A stretch of DNA of 29,763 nucleotides from Rhodoferax sp. (GTDB lineage: Bacteria; Pseudomonadota; Gammaproteobacteria; Burkholderiales; Burkholderiaceae_C), in NCBI GenBank assembly GCA_029865675.1, contig JARXAU010000027.1, positions 1-29,763 of the forward strand, read 5' to 3'. Positions within the stretch are counted from its first letter, which is position 1. Each line of letters starts with the position of its first letter. A program made the translations under genes and the position numbers. The notes beneath the pieces were generated by a model, which saw nothing but the letters and a program-made list of their open reading frames with translations, was not told the DNA's origin and made no database searches. Of this stretch, positions 1 through 7,550 are shown in pieces.

Positions 1-1
1 A

Positions 2-1312
2 GCGCGGCTCATGTCGGCTTGGCTGGCATGTAGCGATTTCTTGCTAAAGCCGCTTCGGGGCTCCTTCGATTTCGTGGTCGGAAATCCACCGTATGTCCGC
101 CAGGAAAGAATTCCCCACGTCTTACTGGCCCAATATCGCAAGCTTTACACCACGCTCTATGACCGTGCAGACCTTTACGTGCCTTTCATTGAGCGCTCGT
201 TATCGCTCTTGTCTGATGGCGGGCAGCTAGCCTTTATTTGCGCCGACCGTTGGACCAAAAACAAGTACGGCGGCCCACTGCGTGCGATGGTGGCTAATGG
301 CTTCCACCTGCGCGCCTATGTAGACATGCTCGACACGCCAGCGTTCGATTCCGATGTGATTGCCTATCCCGCAATAACGCTGATACGGCGTGCAAAAGGC
401 GCATCAACCTTGGTGGCCGAGCGGCCTGTGATTGACAGTGAAAAACTGGCGCTGCTCGCCAAAGCCTTGCAAGGCAGTAAGCCGGACTTTGCGTGTGGCG
501 TGTCATTGGTAGAGCAGGCAGGCTTAGGTTTCGATCCGTGGGTCTTGAGTTCCGCAGGCAAGAGAGCGCTCTTGCGGCGTCTTGAGGCCAGGTATCCCAG
601 CTTAGAGGAAGCGGGATGCAAGGTCGGGATAGGCGTTGCCACTGGCGCGGACAAGGCTTTTATCGGCCCCATGAACGAGCTGAATGTAGAGCCCTCGCGA
701 AAGCTGCCGCTTGCCACCACCAAAGACATCACAAGCGGCTATGTGCGATGGACTGGTCTTGGGGTGGTCAACCCCTTTGAAGACGATGGCGGCCTCGCCG
801 ACCTACGCGCCTATCCAAAACTTCGGGCGTACCTTGAGCGCCATCGCGAAGCCATCGCAGGTAGGCATGTTGCTCAAAAAGCTCCTGCGCGCTGGTACCG
901 AACGATCGACCGCATCACCCCATCACTGGCGAAGCAGCCGAAGCTATTGATACCGGATATCAAAGGCTCGGCCCATGTGGTATTTGAGGATGGAAAACTG
1001 TATCCGCACCACAACCTTTACTTCGTAGTTTCCAAGGATTGGGAGTTGAGGGCCCTGCAAGCCGTTTTGTTGTCTTGCGTTGCGCGCCAGTTTGTCGCAG
1101 CGTACTCGACAACGATGCGGGGCGGCTTTCTTCGTTTTCAGGCACAGTATTTGCGGCGCATTCATATCCCTTTGTGGGAGCAAGTTTCAGACGACATGCG
1201 CGCAAGGCTTGCCAAAGCGGCAACAGGCCTTGACTTGGCCGAATGCGATGCAGCCGCGTGCGAACTTTATGGCTTGTCGTCTGAAGAAATGGATATGCTG
1301 GCGCGCGAATGA
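2..1312 (+). CDS. Type II DNA adenine N6-methyltransferase, 5'-truncated by window (PaeR7I/XhoI-type R-M)
   Basis: This is the modification half of a restriction-modification system; it should transfer a methyl group from S-adenosylmethionine to adenine in the recognition site. The frame is open to the first base, so the N-terminus, including the SAM-binding FxGxG motif, lies upstream; 436 residues are visible. The catalytic motif NPPY is at about residues 25-28 counted from the ATG at 11, preceded by the hydrophobic beta strand FDFVVG typical of gamma-class N6-adenine methylases. The remaining roughly 350 residues would carry the target-recognition region. The stop at 1310-1312 is 25 bases before the GTG start of a PaeR7I/XhoI-like endonuclease, which supports the pairing. 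The class call is secure from NPPY; the CTCGAG specificity is inferred only from the neighbour. Confidence 0.85.
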   Translation, partial: ARLMSAWLACSDFLLKPLRGSFDFVVGNPPYVRQERIPHVLLAQYRKLYTTLYDRADLYVPFIERSLSLLSDGGQLAFICADRWTKNKYGGPLRAMVANGFHLRAYVDMLDTPAFDSDVIAYPAITLIRRAKGASTLVAERPVIDSEKLALLAKALQGSKPDFACGVSLVEQAGLGFDPWVLSSAGKRALLRRLEARYPSLEEAGCKVGIGVATGADKAFIGPMNELNVEPSRKLPLATTKDITSGYVRWTGLGVVNPFEDDGGLADLRAYPKLRAYLERHREAIAGRHVAQKAPARWYRTIDRITPSLAKQPKLLIPDIKGSAHVVFEDGKLYPHHNLYFVVSKDWELRALQAVLLSCVARQFVAAYSTTMRGGFLRFQAQYLRRIHIPLWEQVSDDMRARLAKAATGLDLAECDAAACELYGLSSEEMDMLARE

Positions 1313-1337
1313 ACAACGTTCGAATGAGGGAACACTT

Positions 1338-2084
1338 GTGCCACTGAATCTCTGCAACTACGAAAGCCAAACCCGCAAAGCAATCAAAGCGTTTTGGCAG
1401 ACCAGGGATGACGCCAAGCTTAAGCACAAAGAGGCGGGGAAATCTGACCAAGGAGAGCGAGCAGGCGTAACTGGCGGCAAAAACATGGATGGATTCGCCA
1501 ACCTTGTGGTTAATCTGGTCGAGGCCAACGGGCTGCCAGACGCGCAGATTCACCAGCAGCGGGCACTGTTGACACTTCCGGGCTATTTCCGGCCAACCAA
1601 ACTATGGGATTTGCTGGTCATCGACAAAGGGCGCCTGGTAGCTGCCCTTGAATTTAAGAGCCATGTCGGTCCGTCCTTTGGCAACAATTTCAATAATCGC
1701 GCCGAAGAGGCCATTGGTACTTCGCACGACCTTTGGACAGCCTACCGCGAGGGCGCATTCGGCGCACATGAACGACCTTTTGTAGGCTGGCTCATGGTCG
1801 TAGAGGATGCTTTGGCCTCAAGGACTCCGGTCAAGGACAAATCACCACATTTCCCTGTAATGCCAGATTTCACCGGCGCGTCCTACCTCAAGCGTTACGA
1901 CCTTTTGTGCCAAAAGTTGGTCAAGGAGCAGCTCTACACATCGGCCTCGGTGATTGCAACTCCTCGCACGGCGCTTGTTGACGGCATGTATTCGGAACTG
2001 TCTGGCATGACCGGGCTTCGCTCATTCGTCGCATCTTTAGCGGGACATATCGCGGCCCAGGCTGCGCGGGACGTTGTTGAGTGA
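1338..2084 (+). CDS. Type II restriction endonuclease, PaeR7I/XhoI family
   Basis: The predicted 248-residue protein resembles the PaeR7I/XhoI family, whose members are about 245 residues and cut C^TCGAG. I chose the GTG at 1338 because GAGGG at 1326-1330 lies seven bases upstream and the product then has the family length; the longer open frame upstream is only antisense-free space over the methylase. Visible family-like features are KNMDGF near residue 50, and WDLLVIDKGRLVAALEFKSHVG, given here in two parts: WDLLVIDKG and LVAALEFKS. The second fits the metal-binding core of PD-(D/E)xK nucleases (D...ExK). It sits directly behind the methylase, so methylation can protect the host before cleavage. 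Family assignment is good; the exact recognition sequence is inferred. Confidence 0.85.
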   Translation: MPLNLCNYESQTRKAIKAFWQTRDDAKLKHKEAGKSDQGERAGVTGGKNMDGFANLVVNLVEANGLPDAQIHQQRALLTLPGYFRPTKLWDLLVIDKGRLVAALEFKSHVGPSFGNNFNNRAEEAIGTSHDLWTAYREGAFGAHERPFVGWLMVVEDALASRTPVKDKSPHFPVMPDFTGASYLKRYDLLCQKLVKEQLYTSASVIATPRTALVDGMYSELSGMTGLRSFVASLAGHIAAQAARDVVE

Positions 2085-2120
2085 CGAGCGCGGGGGAAGG
2101 CATGAATCGCTTCGGCGCAT

Positions 2121-2140
2121 TAGGACCTGTAGTCCTTTGG
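2121..2140 (+). terminator. Weak hairpin after the restriction gene
   Basis: AGGAC (2123-2127) and GTCCT (2132-2136) can pair around a four-base loop, with only three T residues after them. The stem is short, so this is a poor terminator at best; it is listed because it lies about 40 bases past the endonuclease stop and nothing better is present. Confidence 0.2.
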
Positions 2141-2181
2141 CGAGTGGCTGCGCAGCGTAGGGCGCCACCCGTTTAACGTTC

Positions 2182-2403
2182 ATGAAGCTGCGCAGCACCC
2201 CCAGTCAAGAAAGGTCTTTCACGTTTAACGAGCTGGTGATTCCGGCCACCGGCGTCAAGCTCTTGCAGTGGACCGGCCGCGCCATCCGCACCGAAGACGA
2301 CCGCGCGCAGGTCATTTGCTACGACAAGCGCCTGACCACCCAGGCCTACGGGCGGCGTATGCTGGAAGGGCTGCCGGCTTACCGGCTGGAGCGGCGGGGC
2401 TGA
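2182..2403 (+). pseudogene. dinG: 3' remnant of a DinG-family ATP-dependent DNA helicase
   Basis: The 73-residue frame reads like the extreme C-terminus of bacterial DinG (XPD-like superfamily 2 helicase). It contains FNELVIPAT, then LLQWTGRAIRTEDDRAQVIC, matching helicase motif VI (Q-x-x-GR-x-IR), then DKRL and YGRRMLEGLPAY near the end. Intact DinG is about 700 residues, so all of motifs I-V and the iron-sulfur region are missing. The homologous part begins around base 2224; the ATG at 2182 is just the first start in frame and probably is not used. The natural stop at 2401-2403 overlaps the convergent protease gene by 25 bases. The upstream neighbour is the restriction-modification pair, so the rest of dinG may lie to the left of the window or be lost. 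Confidence 0.75.
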
Positions 2404-4379
2404 CGGGCCGCCCGGTGCGCGGCCCACAGCCAGACGCAGGCCAGCAGCAGTGCTACTGCCCAGACCACGCCAAAGCTTCCACCTCCGCCCCCGCCCGGCA
2501 GCGAGGTGACGGTGGCAGGCCCCATGGCCCCGTGCAAGGCGGTACGCGTCGTTGCGCTGGCCCCGCCGCTGTCGGTCACCGTCAGCTCCACCTCAGCAGT
2601 GCCTCGGCTGGCCAGAAAAAACAAGGTCGCTGAAGCCTCTGAGGTTCGGCCAAGCAAAGACGCGTATTGCGAGCCGCTGACCACGCTCCACTGATAAGCC
2701 ACCACGGTACGACCACCGGCAGCCGAAGAACCTGCCGCGCTCAGAAAAACGCTATTGGACGATTGCAGGGCGGAGTTGTCCGGCGCGATCACCGGGGTCG
2801 GCGGTGGAAAGACCATCGCCAGCGCAGCGGCTGCGTCCAGCATGCCCGCACCACAGGAGCTGGTGGTGCAATAGCACTCCTCCTGCCGCGCAGCGGTGAG
2901 CGATTGGCAAGCGATAACGCCGGGTGCCGCCCCGCCAGTGGGAAACGGCCTTGCGCTGGCTTGCAATGCGGCGCGAATGGCCGCCGGGCTCAAGCCAGGA
3001 TTGAGAGACAGCATCAAGCCGATGGTTCCCGCCACTTGGGGCGCAGAAAAACTGGTTCCTATGGAGGCGTCAAAGCTATTGGTGTAGGCGCTGGCCACCG
3101 GCCCAGTGGCGCCCGAGTTGGTGCTGGTCAGGATGGGATACAAACAAGGCCCGCTGGTATTGACACAGTTACCCCCAGGTGCTGACACCGTCACTTCGGG
3201 GCCCATGCTCGAATAGCCCACTTTGGTTCCCAGATGGCGCACGGCTGCCACAGCGATCACCCCAGGGCAATTGGCGGGCGAAATCACACCCAACCCATAC
3301 TCGTTGCCTGCCGCCGCGACCACGCTTACGCCTTGGTCCGTCAACTCTTGCATCAACCCGACATAGGACGCGCTGCAGGCGCTGACACTTCCAAAGCTGA
3401 GATTGAGAACCCGTGCGGGATGCGGGTTCACCGCCGTCACCGAGCTGCTGGTTCCCACTTCGCTGGACACGCCTGCGGCCCAGCGCATGCCCGCAATAAT
3501 GTCCGAGTCGTAGCCACCGCACAGACCTAGCACCCGCACCGGCAACACCATCACATCGCCCCCGACGCCGGCCATACCTGCCCCGTTGTTGGTGGCAGCA
3601 CCTACTAAGCCAGCGATTTTTGTGCCATGCCAACTGCTGGGCTGCGCAGTCGTCAGGCCGCACTGACCCGCAGCGCTGGAATCGCCGGGGTCACTGGCGT
3701 CGCCATCGCGCCCGTCACCGTCTTTGGCGCCGGAGGAGTCGGCAATAAAGTCGTAGCCGGGATACAGCTTTGTGCTCAAGTCGGGGTGGTCGTAGCGCAC
3801 TCCCGTGTCGATCACCGCAACTATCACCTGGGGTGAACCCGCGCCGATTTCCCATGCCGCCAGCGCGTTCACACTTGACGCAAAGGTTCCATCGGGTGCC
3901 CGCAGATACCACTGACCCGCCGTTGGCGTGATCGATAACTGGTCTGGCCCGAGATAGGGGTCATTGGGCATGGCGCTTAAGTAGCGGACCGCGTCCACCA
4001 CTGCCCATTCCACGTCAGGCATTTGGGCCAGGCGCTCGGCTAGCAGTGAAGACGACAGACCCACCGCTTTGATTGCTTGGGTGTGCAGACCCAGTATTCG
4101 GCCATTGGTCATGGCAATGTTCAGACGTGCCCCCAGGTCTGCCGCGTGCTGTGGCGGCAGAACCATCGGCCTGCCATCGCGCACAGACAGAGTTGAGCGC
4201 AAGTCGCTGTCCATCCGAAACTTCACGATCACGCGCGCACTGCTCAGGTCCTCGGCCTCCTGGCCATGCTGGCGGATAGGCGCCTGCTCTTTTTCGTCCG
4301 CAGTGCCCAAGGCTGCTACCGCCCAAAAGAAGGCGGCGAGCACTGAAAGCCAACGAAGCTGGAGGAGTTTTTTGGCCAT
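2379..4379 (-). CDS. Secreted S8 subtilisin-like serine protease with GlyGly-CTERM anchor (protease 1)
   Basis: This 666-residue protein has a Sec signal peptide (residues 1-26), a propeptide-like region containing VIVKFR, and a peptidase S8 domain at about 150-525. The catalytic triad is visible: Asp191 in VIDTG, His251 in SSWHGT and Ser443 in GTSFSAPQ, with oxyanion Asn359 in AAAGNE. Several cysteines (for example ECYC at 501-504) suggest disulfides. A PKD/Ig-like domain follows at about 530-615. The end is a six-glycine run (629-634), a hydrophobic helix and a basic tail, which is the GlyGly-CTERM sorting signal recognised by rhombosortase. The rhombosortase gene lies 242 bases upstream on the same strand, and a paralogue of the same length lies beyond it. 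The substrate of the protease is unknown. Confidence 0.92.
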   Translation of the reverse strand: MAKKLLQLRWLSVLAAFFWAVAALGTADEKEQAPIRQHGQEAEDLSSARVIVKFRMDSDLRSTLSVRDGRPMVLPPQHAADLGARLNIAMTNGRILGLHTQAIKAVGLSSSLLAERLAQMPDVEWAVVDAVRYLSAMPNDPYLGPDQLSITPTAGQWYLRAPDGTFASSVNALAAWEIGAGSPQVIVAVIDTGVRYDHPDLSTKLYPGYDFIADSSGAKDGDGRDGDASDPGDSSAAGQCGLTTAQPSSWHGTKIAGLVGAATNNGAGMAGVGGDVMVLPVRVLGLCGGYDSDIIAGMRWAAGVSSEVGTSSSVTAVNPHPARVLNLSFGSVSACSASYVGLMQELTDQGVSVVAAAGNEYGLGVISPANCPGVIAVAAVRHLGTKVGYSSMGPEVTVSAPGGNCVNTSGPCLYPILTSTNSGATGPVASAYTNSFDASIGTSFSAPQVAGTIGLMLSLNPGLSPAAIRAALQASARPFPTGGAAPGVIACQSLTAARQEECYCTTSSCGAGMLDAAAALAMVFPPPTPVIAPDNSALQSSNSVFLSAAGSSAAGGRTVVAYQWSVVSGSQYASLLGRTSEASATLFFLASRGTAEVELTVTDSGGASATTRTALHGAMGPATVTSLPGGGGGGSFGVVWAVALLLACVWLWAAHRAARQPRRSSR

Positions 4380-4593
4380 TGCAGTGCGTCCCGTTTCGCG
4401 GGGCTGGAGGCCAGCACCCGCACCAGACCAATATAGGTCTGCGCCCTTGGGAAACTGTGCTTTGAATCACTGCCGCCGCCCGGATAAAGGGCGTGCCACC
4501 GGTGCAAGATCAACAATCCGGTTCTGCAGGCCGCCGCGCTGTGGCAGACGCCACTTTTGCGCTCACCCCAAGGTGGCCCCGCACCGTGACATG

Positions 4594-4621
4594 AGACCGG
4601 GCAACCTGGCAACCCCGGTCT
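4594..4621 (-). terminator. Inverted repeat directly after the rhombosortase stop codon
   Basis: AGACCGGG (4594-4601) and CCCGGTCT (4614-4621) form a perfect 8-bp stem with a 12-base loop. On the minus strand it begins immediately after the rrtA stop (TAA at 4624-4622). There is no T run after it on that strand, so it may act as an mRNA-stabilising or attenuating hairpin between rrtA and protease 1 instead of a strong intrinsic terminator. Confidence 0.4.
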
Positions 4622-5359
4622 TTAATCGCCTGGGCGACTGCTACGGGATGCTTTAGCGGTCACAGAAAAAGCCGTCCGGCTGCCCCGCATCCGCCTCACC
4701 CACCAAGACACCAAGTCCAGCAGCGCGGCACACAGCAGGCCACTGAATGCGCCCGACGCGTGGGCGACACTGGCCACCTTGAATCCTGGCGCACCGACCA
4801 GGGGCTGCGCATCGACCTGCAAGCCCGGCACCAGCGTGACCCCTTGCGGCCAAGCAGGCAGCTCAAGCACCAACTTGAGCGCCAAGCCTGCCAGCACCAA
4901 AGCGCCCACCCAGCGGCGCTGTCCGCGCCCATGGCACAGCAAAGCCCAGGCACCAATCGCCACCCCCGCATGCAGCATGCCCGACAAGCCGCCGTAATGC
5001 GTAAAGCCCGGCCACGCCACCAGCAAAATGTGGGTCAATGGCCACGCCACCAGCCAGGCCAGCGCGTAACGTCGCCCCAGTGCTGCCGCATGGCCCCACG
5101 CAATCAAAGCGCCGCACGCCAATAGATTGAGCCCCAAGTGGGCTGCGCTCCAGTGCACCAACCCCGCCGACCAGGCGCGCCAAGGCTGTGCGGGCCACAA
5201 AGCGGGTTGCCAGTCCAGCAGTGCCTGCCATCGCGATATCGGCATGGGCCCAGACCCTTCCCCCCACCCACCCCAAGCCACTGCACATGCAAGCAGCGCC
5301 CAGACCCCCACCAACCAAGTCCACAGGGACACAGTGCGCAAGGCGCGCAGTAGCAGCAT
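4622..5359 (-). CDS. rrtA: Rhombosortase (rhomboid-family GlyGly-CTERM serine protease)
   Basis: This is a polytopic inner-membrane protein of 245 residues if started at the ATG at 5359; a longer frame reaches 5434 but would overlap the upstream gene by 76 bases. The chosen ATG overlaps the stop of protease 2 as TGATG, a classic translational-coupling arrangement. Rhomboid hallmarks are HWSAAHLGLN (69-78, with the His and Asn of the H-x-x-x-N motif), the nucleophile in GLSG (Ser126) and a distant catalytic His200 in SVAHASG. About six hydrophobic helices are visible. Rhombosortases cleave GlyGly-CTERM tails of exported proteins (Haft and Varghese family definition). The flanking genes both encode such tails, so the substrates are almost certainly the two neighbouring proteases. 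Confidence 0.9.
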   Translation of the reverse strand: MLLLRALRTVSLWTWLVGVWALLACAVAWGGWGEGSGPMPISRWQALLDWQPALWPAQPWRAWSAGLVHWSAAHLGLNLLACGALIAWGHAAALGRRYALAWLVAWPLTHILLVAWPGFTHYGGLSGMLHAGVAIGAWALLCHGRGQRRWVGALVLAGLALKLVLELPAWPQGVTLVPGLQVDAQPLVGAPGFKVASVAHASGAFSGLLCAALLDLVSWWVRRMRGSRTAFSVTAKASRSSRPGD

Positions 5360-7359
5360 CAGAGTGCGCCGCGAAGCGCTACGGCGCGCTGGCGCCACAG
5401 CCACCCGCAGGCCAGCAACAAGGCCAGCATCCACGCGGCGTTTGCGCTGCCGCCACCGCCACCGCTGGGTGCGGGCGCTGGCTCAGCGGGGGTAGCGGGA
5501 GGGGTGCCGGCGAACAGCACTTGGCGCGCCGTATCGCTGGCGCCCGCGTTGTCCGTGACACGCAATTGCACCTCGACGCTTCCCGTGGTGCCCACAAAAA
5601 CCACCGTGGCCTGGGCCGACGTGGTAGTGCCCACAAAAGCCCCCACCTCTTGGCCGCTGAGCTGTGTCCACTGGTAGCCGGTGATGCTTCTGTCCGGGGG
5701 CGCGCCAGACCCTGCAGCATTAAGAAACACACTCTTAGACGACTGCAGAGCCGAGGTATCCACCCTAATGCGCGCGATCGGCGTGGCCACCACCGCCGCC
5801 AGCGCGGCGGCGGCGTCAAGCATGCCCGCGCCGCAGGTGGTGCTTGTGCAATAGCACTCCAGTTGTTCGGTGGCGCTGGGGGCTTGGCATTGCTGCACCT
5901 CGGGCGCAGCACCGCTGGTGGGGAAAGTGCGCGCAGTGGCTTGCAATTTGGCGCGAATGTCGGCGGGGCTTAGTTTGGGATTGAGCGAAAGCATCAAACC
6001 CACCGTCCCACTGACCTGGGGCGCGGCAAAGCTGGTGCCCACGGTTGCGTCGTAGCTGTCGGTGTAGGTGCTGGCCTGCGGCGCAGTGCGGCCCGCGTTG
6101 CTAGTGGTCATGATGGGGTAAAGGCACGCGCCAGTGCGGTTCACACAATTACCCCCCGGCGCGGCAATCGCTATCTCGGGGCCAACATTGGAAAAACCCA
6201 CCTTGGTGCCCAAGTGACGCAGCCCGGCCACCGCCAGCGCGCCGGGGCAATTGGCAGGTGAATCGGTACGCAGCCCGGCCTCGTTTCCCGCAGCCACCAC
6301 CACCGTCACGCTGGCAGCCGTGAGCTCTTGCAATACATCTATGTAAGCCTGGCTGCAAGTGGTGGCGCTGCCTAGGCTGAGGTTGATGACCTTGGCGGGG
6401 TGCTGGTTGATGACGGTGTTTGCGCCCCCCAAATCGCTGCTCAGGCCCGCAGCCCAGCGCATGCCCGCGATGATGTCCGAGTCTGTGCCACCACACGCGC
6501 CCAAGACCCGCACCGGTAAGACCATTACATCCCGGCCCACACCGGCTATGCCCAAGCCGTTGTCAGTGGCAGCACCCACAATGCCTGCAACCTGGGTGCC
6601 ATGCCAGCTGCTGGCAACAAACTGGTAGGAACCGCACTCGCCGCGCTGGGCGTAGTCACCAGGGTCGCTGGCGTCATCATCGCGCGCCGTGCCATCTTTG
6701 GCGTCGTCGGTGTCCGATACAAAGTCGTATCCGGGACGGAGTTTGCTGACCAGGTCAGGGTGGTCCAAGCGCACCCCGGTGTCGAGCACTGCCACAGTCA
6801 CTTGGGCCGAACCCCTGCTCAGGCTCCAGGCACCCAGGGCATTGATGGCAGACACCAGCGTGCTATCGGGCGGGCGCAGGTACCACTGGCCCACGGCCGG
6901 CGTCGTGGGCGCTGCAATAGGCCCGAAATATGGGTCGTTGGGTGCCGATCGCACAAATCGGCGCTCGTCGACCACCGCCCATTCCACATCGGGCTGGCGG
7001 GCAAGCTGCGCCGCCAGTTGCGCAGACGAAAGGCCGACCCCTCTGAGTGACTGGGTGTGTCGTCCCAGCACGCGGCCGTCAGACAATGGCAGCCTCAATC
7101 GGGTCGAAAGTGCTGCCGCATGTTGGGGCGCGTTGTCTTGGCGCAGGGCGCTGCGCGTGGCCTGGGCTTGGCGCAGCGTGCTGCTAGCGCGAAACTTGAC
7201 GATGACCTGCGCGCTTGCAGGGTCTTGGAAAACGCTGCGTTGCGGCCTAGCGGGCGTGCGCTCGCGCTCAGGCTCTGGCACCGTCGCCGCGTTAGCAAAC
7301 AGGCTGGTGGCCAGTACCCCAAGCCAAAAAAAGAGGCCCCATCGCGTAGGAATGTGCAT
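5359..7359 (-). CDS. Secreted S8 subtilisin-like serine protease with GlyGly-CTERM anchor (protease 2)
   Basis: This is a close paralogue of the protease at 2379-4379, sharing long stretches across the catalytic domain. I start it at the ATG at 7359 rather than 7491 because this gives a normal signal peptide (hydrophobic core, then FANAA) and the same length as its paralogue, 666 residues. The triad is Asp193 (VLDTG), His253 (SSWHGT) and Ser443 (GTSFAAPQ), with oxyanion Asn359. A PKD-like domain covers about 530-615, then a proline/alanine linker, five glycines (633-637), a hydrophobic helix and a short basic tail: a GlyGly-CTERM signal. No good Shine-Dalgarno is visible at 7359. It is first in the operon, its stop overlaps the rhombosortase start, and it diverges from mutS across about 190 bases that must hold both promoters. 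Confidence 0.9.
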   Translation of the reverse strand: MHIPTRWGLFFWLGVLATSLFANAATVPEPERERTPARPQRSVFQDPASAQVIVKFRASSTLRQAQATRSALRQDNAPQHAAALSTRLRLPLSDGRVLGRHTQSLRGVGLSSAQLAAQLARQPDVEWAVVDERRFVRSAPNDPYFGPIAAPTTPAVGQWYLRPPDSTLVSAINALGAWSLSRGSAQVTVAVLDTGVRLDHPDLVSKLRPGYDFVSDTDDAKDGTARDDDASDPGDYAQRGECGSYQFVASSWHGTQVAGIVGAATDNGLGIAGVGRDVMVLPVRVLGACGGTDSDIIAGMRWAAGLSSDLGGANTVINQHPAKVINLSLGSATTCSQAYIDVLQELTAASVTVVVAAGNEAGLRTDSPANCPGALAVAGLRHLGTKVGFSNVGPEIAIAAPGGNCVNRTGACLYPIMTTSNAGRTAPQASTYTDSYDATVGTSFAAPQVSGTVGLMLSLNPKLSPADIRAKLQATARTFPTSGAAPEVQQCQAPSATEQLECYCTSTTCGAGMLDAAAALAAVVATPIARIRVDTSALQSSKSVFLNAAGSGAPPDRSITGYQWTQLSGQEVGAFVGTTTSAQATVVFVGTTGSVEVQLRVTDNAGASDTARQVLFAGTPPATPAEPAPAPSGGGGGSANAAWMLALLLACGWLWRQRAVALRGAL

Positions 7360-7550
7360 GGTGTGCAAGCGAAAAAATGGAGGAAGAACCCCAACGCGCT
7401 GCTGGGCATGGCGAAGTGGAGCGACGGGTGAAGACTTGCCAAAAATGTAACTGAAAACCCGGGGCGCTCTACCGGGGCAAGGGCGGGCCACGCCATGGAC
7501 CCTACGAACGCCCTGGCGAACGCCACATCAACATTGCTAGACTGCCCCGA

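Noticed and set aside
1080..1337. N-terminal extension of the restriction endonuclease
   Set aside because: It overlaps the methylase gene entirely; the GTG at 1338 with GAGGG upstream gives the family length.
7360..7491. Longer start for protease 2
   Set aside because: Residues before 7359 would bury the signal peptide and break the equal length with the paralogue.
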